From NCBI GenBank assembly GCA_013141175.1, contig JABFRN010000001.1, positions 682,001 through 746,000 on the forward strand: a DNA stretch of 64,000 nucleotides, written 5' to 3'. Below are positions 54,070 to 62,987 of this stretch, piece by piece (the first letter of the stretch is position 1; the number at the start of each line of letters is the position of its first letter). The DNA comes from Lysobacter sp. Its GTDB lineage: Bacteria > Pseudomonadota > Gammaproteobacteria > Xanthomonadales > Xanthomonadaceae. A model generated the notes under the pieces. It made no database searches. It worked only from the letters and a program-made list of their open reading frames with translations, and had not been told where the DNA came from. A program made the position numbers and the translations under genes.

Positions 54070-56556
54070 ATGAGCATCGCCATCCACTATCTCGCTCCTT
54101 TCCTCGCACTGCTGCTGGGCAGCGCATTCGCCGCCTATCACCGTCTGCGTCTGGCGGTCTGGGCGGCCATCACCGCCACCCTGCTGGTCGGCTGCTGGCT
54201 GCTCGGCGCACAGCAGACAGCCGTTCTGGTCGCCACCGCCTTCCTGCTGCTGGTCGCGGTGCCGCTGCTGATCCCGGCGGTGCGCAAGAATCTGATCACC
54301 GCGCCGCTGCTGAAGTTCTATACCAAGCTGCTGCCGCCGCTGTCCGACACCGAGCGCACCGCGCTGGAATCGGGCACGGTCGGGTTCGAGGGCGAGCTGT
54401 TCTCGGGCAAGCCGGACTGGAACCAGCTGCTGTCGCTCCCCAAGCCCATGCTGACCGCCGAAGAGCAGGCCTTCCTCGACGGCCCCTGCGAAGATCTCTG
54501 CCGCATGACCAACGACTGGGACATCACCCATGTCCGCGCCGACCTGCCGCCGCAGATGTGGGATTTCCTCAAGCAGCAGAAATTCTTCGGTCTGAACATT
54601 CCGAAGGAGTACGGCGGTCTCGGCTTCTCGGCGTTGATGAACCACAAGGTCATCCAGAAGCTGGCGCCGTCCTCGTCGGTGGTCAGTTCCACCGTCGGTG
54701 TGCCCAATTCGCTCGGCCCGGCCGAACTGCTGATGCATTACGGCACCGATGAACAGAAACGCTACTACCTGCCGCGTCTGGCCGATGGGCGCGAGGTGCC
54801 GTGCTTCGCGCTGACCGGGCCGTTCGCCGGTTCCGACGCCACGTCCATTCCCGATTACGGCATTGTCTGCGAAGGCGAATGGAACGGCGCCAAGGTCGTC
54901 GGCATCAAGCTCACGCTCAACAAGCGCTACATCACGCTGGCGCCGGTCGCCACGCTCATCGGCGTCGCGTTCCGCATGTACGACCCCGACGGACTGCTCG
55001 GCGACAAGAAGGACATCGGCATCTCGCTGGCACTGGTGCCGCGCGATACCGCCGGCCTCGAGATCGGCCGCCGTCACTTCCCGTTGAATGCGCCGTTCCA
55101 GAACGGTCCGATCCGCGGCAAGGACGTGTTCGTGCCGCTGAGCCAGCTCATCGGCGGCGAAGAGTTCGCCGGCCAGGGCTGGCGCATGCTGATGGAGTGC
55201 CTGTCGATCGGCCGCTCCATCACCCTGCCTTCCACCGCCAGCGGCGGCGCCAAGATGGGCGCGATCGTGACCGGTGCCTACGCCCGTATCCGCAAGCAGT
55301 TCGGTCTGTCGGTCGGACGCTTCGAAGGCGTCGAAGAAGCGCTGGCGCGGATCGCCGGCAAGGCTTACGCCACCAGCGCGCTGTCGGAGGCCACTGCGGC
55401 TGCGGTGGCGCGCGGCGAAAATCCGGCGGTCCCGTCGACCATCTCCAAATACCACTGCACCGAGATGGGCCGCGAAGTCGCGCGCGACGTCATGGATATC
55501 CACGGCGGCAAGGGCATCATCCTCGGCCCGCGCAACTACGCAGGCCGTGCGTGGCAGGCCGCGCCGATCGCGATCACCGTCGAAGGCGCCAACATCATGA
55601 CCCGCAGCCTGATGATCTTCGGTCAGGGCGCGATCCTCTGCCATCCGTGGGTGATGAAGGAGATGAAGGCCACCCAGCTCGAAGATCCGAAGCAGCGACT
55701 CACCGAATTCGACCGCAGCCTGTTCGGCCACATCAGCTATGCGATCTCCAATGCGGTACGCGCGTGGTGGTTCGGCGTCACCGGCTCGCGGATCGGCACC
55801 ACGCCCGGCGGCGAATACACGCGGCGCTGCTATCGCAAGCTCAACCGCTACTCGGCGGCGCTGGCGGTGATGGCCGATACATCGATGCTGCTGCTCGGCG
55901 GCAAGCTCAAGTTCAAGGAATCGCTGTCGGGCCGTCTTGGCGACGTGCTCAGCCATCTTTACATCGCAAGTGCGATGCTGAAGCGTTACGAGGATCAGGG
56001 GCGTCCGATCGCCGATCACCCGTTCCTGGCCTGGGCGTTCCACGACTCGATCCACAAGATCGAGCTGGCGCTGTCCGGTGCACTGCGCAACTTCCCGATC
56101 CGTCCGGTCGGCTGGCTGCTGTGGGCGGTGATCTTCCCGTGGGGCCGTCGCGCGGAAGCGCCGAGTGATCGATTGGGTCACCGCGCCGCCGCGCTGCTGA
56201 TGACGCCTTGCGAAGCCCGCGACCGCCTGGCGGACGGCCTGTTCCTGGAAGCCTGCGACAACAACCCGGCCGGCCGCGTCAACAGCTACCTCGCCAAGAT
56301 GATCCTGGCCGAGCCGGTCGAACGGAAATTCCTCAAGGCGCTGAAGAACAGCGATATCGAAGCGTTGGAATTCCCCGCTCAGTTGGACGAAGGCGTGCGC
56401 GAAGGCTGGATCACCGCCGACGAGCGCAAGCAGTTGGAAGAACTGCGTGAGATGACGCTGGACACGATCATGGTCGACGACTTCGAACCATGGGAGCTGC
56501 GTTCGGCCGGTTATGTCGAAGAGCCGGTCGCCGGCAGTCACCGCGCCGCTGCCTGA
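54070..56556 (+). CDS. fadE: FadE-type acyl-CoA dehydrogenase
   Basis: This is an 828-residue membrane-associated acyl-CoA dehydrogenase of the long FadE type. Two to three N-terminal transmembrane segments (about 5-70) are followed by the acyl-CoA dehydrogenase core: PKEYGGLGFSALMNHK, FALTGPFAGSDATSIPD, and 'DIHGGKGIILGPRNYAGRAWQ', with the FadE-specific C-terminal extension (DUF1974-like). It introduces the first double bond in beta-oxidation and passes electrons to ETF (genes at 61-63 kb). The start at 54070 is preferred because the upstream frame runs through tetR antisense. Confidence 0.96.
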   Translation: MSIAIHYLAPFLALLLGSAFAAYHRLRLAVWAAITATLLVGCWLLGAQQTAVLVATAFLLLVAVPLLIPAVRKNLITAPLLKFYTKLLPPLSDTERTALESGTVGFEGELFSGKPDWNQLLSLPKPMLTAEEQAFLDGPCEDLCRMTNDWDITHVRADLPPQMWDFLKQQKFFGLNIPKEYGGLGFSALMNHKVIQKLAPSSSVVSSTVGVPNSLGPAELLMHYGTDEQKRYYLPRLADGREVPCFALTGPFAGSDATSIPDYGIVCEGEWNGAKVVGIKLTLNKRYITLAPVATLIGVAFRMYDPDGLLGDKKDIGISLALVPRDTAGLEIGRRHFPLNAPFQNGPIRGKDVFVPLSQLIGGEEFAGQGWRMLMECLSIGRSITLPSTASGGAKMGAIVTGAYARIRKQFGLSVGRFEGVEEALARIAGKAYATSALSEATAAAVARGENPAVPSTISKYHCTEMGREVARDVMDIHGGKGIILGPRNYAGRAWQAAPIAITVEGANIMTRSLMIFGQGAILCHPWVMKEMKATQLEDPKQRLTEFDRSLFGHISYAISNAVRAWWFGVTGSRIGTTPGGEYTRRCYRKLNRYSAALAVMADTSMLLLGGKLKFKESLSGRLGDVLSHLYIASAMLKRYEDQGRPIADHPFLAWAFHDSIHKIELALSGALRNFPIRPVGWLLWAVIFPWGRRAEAPSDRLGHRAAALLMTPCEARDRLADGLFLEACDNNPAGRVNSYLAKMILAEPVERKFLKALKNSDIEALEFPAQLDEGVREGWITADERKQLEELREMTLDTIMVDDFEPWELRSAGYVEEPVAGSHRAAA

Positions 56557-56582
56557 GTTCTTCGCAGATCGCCATGCAACAT

Positions 56583-56612
56583 CGCGAACGGCGGGTTTTC
56601 CCGCCGTTCGCG
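56583..56612. repeat. Perfect 13-bp hairpin between fadE and the thioesterase-like gene
   Basis: A 13-base stem (CGCGAACGGCGGG and its exact complement) with a TTTT loop fills the gap after fadE. No T-run follows, so it is not a standard terminator. It could attenuate or stabilise the fadE transcript, or separate the two gene products. Confidence 0.75.
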
Positions 56613-56629
56613 TATCCGGAACCGACACG

Positions 56630-57103
56630 ATGGCCAACAAGACGCTCGCCTTTTACCACCGCATGCAACGCTGGCCCGCTGGCGGCTGGCTGTTCACCCG
56701 CGCGATCTGCTTCAAGGCGCCCTATTTCGCCAGCATTTCGCCGCACATCGAGAGGTTGGAACCGAATCGCTGCGAAGTGACCCTGCGCCACCGCCGCAAG
56801 GTCACCAACCATCTCGGCACCGTGCATGCGATCGCGCTATGCAACATGGCCGAACTCGCCGGTGGCATGGTGACCGAAGTGTCCTTGCCCGATTCCATGC
56901 GCTGGATCCCGAAAGGCATGACCGTCGAGTACGTGAAAAAGGCGACCGGAACGATGCGCGCGGTCGCGATACCTTCGATCCCGGTGGTCGAAGCGAGCGA
57001 AGGCTACGCGCTGCCGGTGGAGGTGATCGTCACCGATCCGAAAGAGGAAACGGTGTTCCGCGCCACGATCTCCATGTGGTTGTCGCCGAAACGATCATCC
57101 TGA
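56630..57103 (+). CDS. DUF4442 hotdog-fold thioesterase-like protein
   Basis: This is a 157-residue protein of the hotdog fold family (DUF4442). Features: 'KAPYFASISPHIERLEPNRCEVTLRHRRKVTNHLGTVHAIALCNMAELAGGM' shown as VTNHLGTVHAIALCNMAELA, with the conserved NHLGTVHA turn and a helix. It probably cleaves or binds acyl-CoA. It lies 73 bases after fadE on the same strand, in line with a fatty-acid role. The catalytic residues cannot be confirmed by eye. Confidence 0.85.
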   Translation: MANKTLAFYHRMQRWPAGGWLFTRAICFKAPYFASISPHIERLEPNRCEVTLRHRRKVTNHLGTVHAIALCNMAELAGGMVTEVSLPDSMRWIPKGMTVEYVKKATGTMRAVAIPSIPVVEASEGYALPVEVIVTDPKEETVFRATISMWLSPKRSS

Positions 57104-57119
57104 GCAGCCGGCCGCGCGC

Positions 57120-57497
57120 ATGACCGACGACACCATCCTGTTGCTTTGCGGCTTGCACAGCCTCGGTTTCGCGGCGTTCCACATTGCGTTCTGGGCATTG
57201 TTCCGTTGGCCGAAGACGCTGGCGTCGACCAATGTGGCCAATCGCGCGATCCTGCAGATCGCCAATGTCCAATTGATCTGGATATTCCTGTGCATCGGCG
57301 GTCTGTGCCTGCGCTTTCCCTATGCGCTGATCCACACCGCGCTCGGCCGTGCCGTCATGCTGGGCATGTCCGGGTTCTGGGTCTTACGCCTGATCCAGCA
57401 GTTCGTATTCCTGCGCGTCAACCATCCGCTGGTGCACGTGCTGTCGGTTCTGTTCGCGCTGGGCGCGGTCCTGTTCGCACTGCCGATCGTGCGCTGA
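57120..57497 (+). CDS. Small four-helix membrane protein, unknown
   Basis: This is a 125-residue hydrophobic protein with four predicted helices (about 7-27, 43-65, 76-98, 103-122). It carries no motif I recognise. It starts 16 bases after the thioesterase-like gene and is likely co-transcribed. The sequence is GC-typical. It is convergent with the DUF1304 gene. Confidence 0.7.
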   Translation: MTDDTILLLCGLHSLGFAAFHIAFWALFRWPKTLASTNVANRAILQIANVQLIWIFLCIGGLCLRFPYALIHTALGRAVMLGMSGFWVLRLIQQFVFLRVNHPLVHVLSVLFALGAVLFALPIVR

Positions 57498-57515
57498 TCG
57501 CAGCGCAACGCCGGT

Positions 57516-57869
57516 TCATTGCGAGAACATCACCGCCGCGATCGCCGCCAGCGCCGGCAGACCCTGCACATAAAAGATCCGCTTGCTGACGCTGTAGGCG
57601 CCGTAGAGCGCGGCGACCACCACGCAGCCGAGGAAGAACAGCGCGACATCGTGCTTGCCCGCGAACGCGGCCCAGAGCAGGCCGGCGGCGAGGAAGCCGT
57701 TGTACAAGCCCTGGTTCGCGGCAAGCACCCGGGTCATCTCGGCCTTTTCGGGCGAATTGCGGAACACCTTCATGCCCAGCGGCTTCGTCCACAGGAACAT
57801 TTCGAGGACGAGGAAATAGACGTGCAACAACGCAACCAGCACGATCAGCGCAATGGCGATCATCGACAT
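57516..57869 (-). CDS. DUF1304 membrane protein
   Basis: This is a 117-residue protein with four helices and the DUF1304 pattern (LLHVYFLVLEMFLWTKPLG, 'VLAANQGLYNGFLAAGLLW', VALFFLGCVVVAALYG). The function is unknown. GGAGCTC precedes the ATG, a fair ribosome binding site. It is on the minus strand, 51 bases after the MFS-like transporter stop's partner gap. Confidence 0.9.
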   Translation of the reverse strand: MSMIAIALIVLVALLHVYFLVLEMFLWTKPLGMKVFRNSPEKAEMTRVLAANQGLYNGFLAAGLLWAAFAGKHDVALFFLGCVVVAALYGAYSVSKRIFYVQGLPALAAIAAVMFSQ

Positions 57870-57920
57870 GGAGAGCTCCTTTCAGATTGGGCCAGCTTAA
57901 CGCCTGACCGGTTGCGATAG

Positions 57921-59279
57921 TCAGGTTGCGGAAGCCGCCGGCAGCGCGGCGGGCGGGGCATCATCGCGTTCGATCCGACGGGCAAGACGCCAGCCGAGCA
58001 CGCCGGAGGCGGTCGCTGCGACCACATTCAGCGCCGCAAAGCCCACCGCGACCGTGCCGACGGCGCGCAGGCCGTTCATCGCCAACGCCACGGACATGTC
58101 GCCGAAACGCCACACCGCGGTATCGACCGCATTCTTGCCCTTGTAGCGCAGGCTGCGCGGCACGTGCGCGAACAGGCTCTCGCGCGCGGGGCCGAGTGCG
58201 CCGTAAGCGAGGCCACGACTGACGATCAGCGCGACCGCAACCCACGGCATGCCGCCGATCACCAGACCGTGCGGATCCCCGGACAGGATCACCGCCAGCA
58301 TCACCAGCACCGTGCAACCGGCATGCAGCAGGATCGCCGAACCCGCGCCGTAGCGCGTGAGCAGCCAGCGGGTGATGCTGACCTGGACGATGATCTGCAG
58401 CAGATTGGTGGTGAGGTCGAGATTGGCCGCGAACTTGGTGCGCGCCACCGCATCGGTGAATGTCGCACCGGAATAATCGACGACCATCGCGTAATTGACG
58501 GTCCCGATGCAGTCGCCCAGCAGCATCAGGATCGCCATGGTCCGCATGATCGGATTGGCGAAGATCTGCTTCAGGCCATCGAACATGCCGCCGCCCATCG
58601 CGGCGCCGTGCCCGGCTTCATGGCGACGCTGGCCGTGCCGGGTCGCCCAGCGCCCGAGCACCATCGCGCAGACGATCGCGAGGCCGAGCAGACTCGCCGA
58701 CACCAGCAGCAACGGCGCGACGCCGATGACATCGACCAGGCTGCGTGCAGTCAACGGTCCGGCAAGGGCCCCGACCGCGCCGCCGAGGCCGATGATCGGG
58801 AACAACCGCCGTGCCTGCGCGTCGCTCCAGATATCGGCCATGAAGCTCCAGAACACCGACACCACGAACAGATTGAAGACGCTGATCCATACGAAGAACA
58901 CGATGCCCAGCGCTTTCGGCGAGACCAGCCCCTGATGGTTGAACAGCGGCACGAACCCGAACAGGCAGGCAATGAAGAACAGATACACCGTGGGGATCAC
59001 CACCCGGCGCGGGTAGCGCCCGACCAGCCAGGCGAAGACGGGCGTCAGCAACAGTGTCGCCACGAACACCGCCGCGTAGAACCAGAACAACTGCGTGGAC
59101 CCGACCGCTGCCGACAACTGGTCGCGCACCGGACGGACGACGTAATACGCCGACAGCACGCAGAAGAAGTAGAAGAAGGACCAGGCGACTGCGGTCCACT
59201 CGCCGGCATGGATACGACGCCCCGTAACGGAGTCGGTGTGGGTCGGTCGGTCCGCGTCTGAGGCTTGCACAGGGCGCAC
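57921..59279 (-). CDS. MFS/ATP-ADP-carrier-like transporter
   Basis: This is a protein of about 452 residues with twelve hydrophobic segments. It has the opening 'GEWTAVAWSFFYFFCVLSAYYVVRPVRDQL' typical of MFS proteins related to plastid/rickettsial ATP/ADP carriers, and a middle 'FPIIGLGGAVGALAGPL' and 'RESLFAHVPRSLRYKGKNAVDT'. The likely start is GTG 59279, because the longer ATG frame from 59399 adds a 40-residue basic stretch of low likelihood and crowds the divergent GMC gene. The substrate is unknown. Confidence 0.82.
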   Translation of the reverse strand: MRPVQASDADRPTHTDSVTGRRIHAGEWTAVAWSFFYFFCVLSAYYVVRPVRDQLSAAVGSTQLFWFYAAVFVATLLLTPVFAWLVGRYPRRVVIPTVYLFFIACLFGFVPLFNHQGLVSPKALGIVFFVWISVFNLFVVSVFWSFMADIWSDAQARRLFPIIGLGGAVGALAGPLTARSLVDVIGVAPLLLVSASLLGLAIVCAMVLGRWATRHGQRRHEAGHGAAMGGGMFDGLKQIFANPIMRTMAILMLLGDCIGTVNYAMVVDYSGATFTDAVARTKFAANLDLTTNLLQIIVQVSITRWLLTRYGAGSAILLHAGCTVLVMLAVILSGDPHGLVIGGMPWVAVALIVSRGLAYGALGPARESLFAHVPRSLRYKGKNAVDTAVWRFGDMSVALAMNGLRAVGTVAVGFAALNVVAATASGVLGWRLARRIERDDAPPAALPAASAT

Positions 59280-59420
59280 GGTAGCGGATCGCGCTGGTCG
59301 CCGCCAGAGCGCGCGTCCGGCGCGGATCGAGAGCCGGAAACCAGCCCGCACTTTCCGCAGAGTATTTGCTCTAGGCTGCGGGCATAGTGTCGCCTGCACA
59401 CGATTTCACGGGGTGCGCGC

Positions 59421-61001
59421 GTGTTCGACTACATCATCATCGGCGCCGGTTCGGCGGGTTGCGTATTGGCCAACCGCTTGAGCGAAGACCCTTCCGTCAA
59501 AGTGCTTCTGCTGGAAGCCGGCCCCCGCGATTGGCATCCCTTCATCCACATGCCCGCCGGGCTTGCGAAGCTGGTCAACCAGAAGGGCGTGAACTGGGAC
59601 TACAACACCGCCGCCGAACCGCATCTCAACCAGCGCGCCCTGTGGTGGCCGCGCGGCAAGGTGCTCGGCGGTTCCAGTTCGATCAACGCGATGTGCTACA
59701 TCCGCGGCGTTGCCGACGACTACAACGGCTGGGCCGCGCAGGGCGCCGCCGGCTGGGATTGGGACAGCGTCCTGCCGTATTTCAAGAAATCCGAAGCCAA
59801 CAGCCGCGGCGCCGATGCCTTCCACGGCGCCGAAGGCCCGCTCGGGGTCTCCGATCTGCGCTATACCAACCCGCTGTCGCAGGCCTTCATCGATGCCGGC
59901 CAGCAGATCGGACTGGCCCACAACCGCGACTTCAACGGTGCCGAACAGAGCGGTGTCGGCTTCTACCAGGTCACCCAGCGCAACGGCGCACGGTGCTCGA
60001 CCGCAGTCGGCTACCTCAATCCGGCCCGCCAACGCCCGAATCTGACCGTCCATACCGGCGCTGCCGTCAGCCGCATCACCTTCGACAACCTGCGCGCGAA
60101 CGGCGTGGCCTACGTCATGAACGGCCAGGCCTACCACCAGCCGGCCGCGCGCGAAGTCATCGTCAGCGGCGGTGCGATCAACTCGCCGCAGTTGCTGATG
60201 CTGTCGGGCATCGGCCCTGCCGACGACCTGCGCAAACAGGGCATCGATGTGGTCGCCGACCGCGCCAGCGTCGGTGCCAATCTGCAGGATCACCTCGACG
60301 TCTGCACCTTGTTCCACTCGACCGAACGCGTGACCTACGACCGCGTCGGCGACCTCAAGATCGCCTTCGATTATTACCTGCGTGGCCACCGCGGCCCGGG
60401 CACCAGCAACGTCGCCGAAGCCGGCGGCTTCGCACGCTCGCCGCTGGCGCCGGACGACCGCGCCGACATCCAACTCCATTTCGTGCCGGCGATGCTGGAC
60501 GATCACGGCCGCAACCGCCTGCCGGGCGACGGCTACACCCTGCACGCCTGCTTCCTGCGCCCGCGCAGCCGTGGCCGCGTAGCGCTGGCCAGCAACCGCG
60601 CCGGCGACAAGGCGCGGATCGAAGCGAACTACCTTGGCGATGCCGAAGGCTTCGATCTGAAGATGATGGTCGAGTGCGCGAAGATTTCGCGCGAGATCCT
60701 CGCCCAGAAGGCCTTCGACCGGTATCGCGGCGCCCCGATCTTCCCGACCCGCACCGATCTGGACGATGCCGGGCTGATCGAATTCATCCGCGCGAAGGCC
60801 GAAAGCGTGTACCACCCGATCGGCACCTGCCGGATGGGCAGCGACATCGACGCCGTGGTCGACCCTTCGCTGCGGGTCAATGGGGTCGAGGGCCTGCGCG
60901 TGATCGACGCCTCGGTCATGCCCTGCCTGATCGGCGGCAACACCAATGCACCCACGATCATGATCGCGGAGCGCGCGGCCGACCTGATCAAGGCCGCATG
61001 A
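59421..61001 (+). CDS. GMC-family FAD oxidoreductase (choline dehydrogenase-like)
   Basis: This is a 526-residue FAD enzyme. FAD-binding GxGxxG: YIIIGAGSAGCVLANRL at residues 4-20; GMC signature 1 'RGKVLGGSSSINAMCYIRG', signature 2 'GGAINSPQLLMLSGIG'; catalytic His near the C-terminus in ESVYHPIGTCRMG and an Asn in GGNTNAPTIMIAERAADLI. The substrate is an alcohol or choline-like compound; it cannot be narrowed down. It has no signal peptide. It lies upstream of etfB-etfA, and an electron-transfer link is possible but not shown. Confidence 0.94.
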   Translation: MFDYIIIGAGSAGCVLANRLSEDPSVKVLLLEAGPRDWHPFIHMPAGLAKLVNQKGVNWDYNTAAEPHLNQRALWWPRGKVLGGSSSINAMCYIRGVADDYNGWAAQGAAGWDWDSVLPYFKKSEANSRGADAFHGAEGPLGVSDLRYTNPLSQAFIDAGQQIGLAHNRDFNGAEQSGVGFYQVTQRNGARCSTAVGYLNPARQRPNLTVHTGAAVSRITFDNLRANGVAYVMNGQAYHQPAAREVIVSGGAINSPQLLMLSGIGPADDLRKQGIDVVADRASVGANLQDHLDVCTLFHSTERVTYDRVGDLKIAFDYYLRGHRGPGTSNVAEAGGFARSPLAPDDRADIQLHFVPAMLDDHGRNRLPGDGYTLHACFLRPRSRGRVALASNRAGDKARIEANYLGDAEGFDLKMMVECAKISREILAQKAFDRYRGAPIFPTRTDLDDAGLIEFIRAKAESVYHPIGTCRMGSDIDAVVDPSLRVNGVEGLRVIDASVMPCLIGGNTNAPTIMIAERAADLIKAA

Positions 61002-61121
61002 TCCAGGATGCCGGCGGGGCGACGCGACTCGCGGCGGCCCCTCCGAACAGATAAAATTCCGGGTTCTGGCCCACCGGTAAGATCAACGGGCCCTTCTTCC
61101 GCTCCCAGGACATTCCGAACG

Positions 61122-61868
61122 ATGAAGATCCTCGTCGGTTACAAGCGCGTGGTGGACTACAACGTCCGCATCCAGGTCAAGCCGGACGGCTCCGGCGTGG
61201 TCACCGATGGCGTCAAGCTGTCGCCCAATCCCTTCGACGATATCGCGCTGGAAGAAGCCCTGCGTCTGCGCGACAAGGGCATCGCCACCGAAGTGGTGGT
61301 CGTGACCATCGCCCCGGCCGATGCCCAGCCGCATCTGCGCAACGGCCTGGCGATGGGCGCGAACCGCGCCGTGCACATCGTCAGCGATGCCGGCATGCAG
61401 CCGCTCACCGCCGCCCGCGCGCTGCTGAAGCTGATCGAGAAGGAGCAGCCCGACCTGGTCCTGCTCGGCAAGCAGGCGATCGATGACGACGCCAACCAGA
61501 CCGGCCAGATGCTGGCCACGCTGTGGGGCCGTCCGCAGGCGACCTTCGCCGGCAAGCTCGACATCGCCGATGGCAAGGCCACGGTGGTGCGCGAAGTCGA
61601 CGCAGGCCTCGAAACGCTGGAAATCGATCTGCCCGCCGTGGTCACCACCGACCTGCGCCTCAACGAGCCGCGCTTCATCAAGCTGCCGGACATCATGAAG
61701 GCCAAGAGCAAGCCGCTGGAAACCATTCCGTTCGCAGACCTGGGCGTCGAATCGGGCGACACGCTCAAGACCACCCACTACGCCCCACCGGCCAAGCGCA
61801 GCAAGGGCGTGATGGTGAAGGACGCGGCCGAACTGGTCGCGGCGCTCAAAGCGAAGGGATTGCTCTAA
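61122..61868 (+). CDS. etfB: Electron transfer flavoprotein beta subunit
   Basis: This is a 248-residue protein: 'MKILVGYKRVVDYNVRI', ETF-beta motif 'GANRAVHIV', and 'LLGKQAIDDDANQTGQMLATLWG'. It forms a dimer with EtfA and carries electrons from acyl-CoA dehydrogenases to the quinone pool. It is followed by etfA after an inverted-repeat element. The start at 61122 is chosen by family length. Confidence 0.96.
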   Translation: MKILVGYKRVVDYNVRIQVKPDGSGVVTDGVKLSPNPFDDIALEEALRLRDKGIATEVVVVTIAPADAQPHLRNGLAMGANRAVHIVSDAGMQPLTAARALLKLIEKEQPDLVLLGKQAIDDDANQTGQMLATLWGRPQATFAGKLDIADGKATVVREVDAGLETLEIDLPAVVTTDLRLNEPRFIKLPDIMKAKSKPLETIPFADLGVESGDTLKTTHYAPPAKRSKGVMVKDAAELVAALKAKGLL

Positions 61869-61874
61869 CCGCTC

Positions 61875-61961
61875 GTCATCCCCGCGAACGCGGGGATCCA
61901 GCGACGTTCTCTCTTCAAATCCGCATCAAGACACTGGATTCCCGCGTTCGCGGGAATGACG
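61875..61961. repeat. Inverted repeat element between etfB and etfA
   Basis: Two 28-base arms (61875-61902 and 61934-61961) are complementary with two mismatches and enclose 31 bases. Each arm holds its own palindrome: the right one reads ATTCCC-N8-GGGAAT, the left ATCCCC-N8-GGGGAT. The pattern resembles the small repeats with ATTCCC/GGGAAT ends known in Neisseria and widespread in intergenic DNA. It lies between two genes whose products must be equimolar, so an RNA hairpin here could affect etfB/etfA balance. Family identity is not established. Confidence 0.85.
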
Positions 61962-61979
61962 GAACCAGAGGAATCACGT

Positions 61980-62918
61980 ATGTCCAAAGTTCTCATCGTT
62001 GCCGAACATCTCGACGGCAAGCTCAATGCCTCCACCGCCAAGTGTGTCTCGGCTGCGAAAGCGCTGAATCCCGACACCATCGATGTGCTGGTGCTCGCCG
62101 CCGATCCGGCCGGCGTTGCCGCCGAAGCCGCAACACTGGCCGGCGTGTCGAAGGTGCGCACCATCGCCGACGCCGCCAACGCGAACGCCATCGCCCAGGT
62201 GCTGGCACCGCAGATCGCACACGCCGCCGCTGGCTACAGCCATGTGTTCGGCCCCAGCACCACCTTCGGCAAGGACCTGATGCCCTGCGTCGCCGCCCTG
62301 CTGGGCGTGTCGCAGGTGTCCGACATCATGGCCGTCGATGGCAGCCACACCTTCAAGCGCCCGATCTACGCCGGCAACGCCATCATCACCGTCGAAGCCG
62401 CCGCCGACCGCGTCGTGGTCGCCACCGTGCGCACCGCGTCGTGGCCGGAAACTTCGCGCGATGGCACCGCCTCCGTCGAAGCGCTGTCGGTAGAAGCGAC
62501 GCTGCCAGGCCACACCCGCTACATCGGCCTCGCCGCCGGCAAATCGGACCGCCCGGATCTGCAGAGCGCCCGTCGCGTCGTCTCCGGCGGTCGCGGCGTG
62601 GGCTCGGCCGAGAACTTCAAGATCATCTACGACCTCGCCGACAAGCTCGGCGCCGGCGTGGGCGCCTCGCGCGCAGCGGTCGACGCCGGCTACGTACCCA
62701 ACGAAATGCAGGTCGGCCAGACCGGCAAGATCATCGCCCCGGAACTGTACGTCGCGGTCGGCATCAGCGGCGCGATCCAGCACCTCACCGGCATCAAGGA
62801 CGCCGGCACCATCGTCGCGATCAACAAGGACGGCGAAGCGCCGATCTTCGAGATCGCCGACATCGGCCTGGTCGGCGATCTGTTCAAGCTGCTGCCGGAG
62901 TTGCAGGCGGCGTTGTAA
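61980..62918 (+). CDS. etfA: Electron transfer flavoprotein alpha subunit
   Basis: This is a 312-residue protein with the ETF-alpha FAD domain in the C-terminal half ('[40 protein letters not shown]', shown as [11 protein letters not shown] and [11 protein letters not shown]) and '[24 protein letters not shown]'. It partners EtfB. ATG 61980 has AGAGGA upstream. A hairpin with a T-rich tail follows the stop. Confidence 0.97.
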   Translation: MSKVLIVAEHLDGKLNASTAKCVSAAKALNPDTIDVLVLAADPAGVAAEAATLAGVSKVRTIADAANANAIAQVLAPQIAHAAAGYSHVFGPSTTFGKDLMPCVAALLGVSQVSDIMAVDGSHTFKRPIYAGNAIITVEAAADRVVVATVRTASWPETSRDGTASVEALSVEATLPGHTRYIGLAAGKSDRPDLQSARRVVSGGRGVGSAENFKIIYDLADKLGAGVGASRAAVDAGYVPNEMQVGQTGKIIAPELYVAVGISGAIQHLTGIKDAGTIVAINKDGEAPIFEIADIGLVGDLFKLLPELQAAL

Positions 62919-62938
62919 TCGCGCCGGATGACGCAAGA

Positions 62939-62964
62939 AAAGAGCCGGGTTTACCCGGCTCTTT
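62939..62964. terminator. Bidirectional hairpin terminator after etfA
   Basis: A perfect 11-base stem (AAAGAGCCGGG and CCCGGCTCTTT) with a TTTA loop sits between etfA and the convergent secreted-protein gene. A-rich and T-rich flanks on both sides suit termination in both directions. Confidence 0.85.
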
Positions 62965-62987
62965 GCGTTTGCGCGCAAGCAAGCCGA

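Noticed and set aside
53929-56640. A 903-codon open frame antisense to fadE
   Set aside because: It mirrors the fadE codons, is His/Asp/Arg/Gln-rich, and lacks any family pattern. The sense strand encodes an intact acyl-CoA dehydrogenase.
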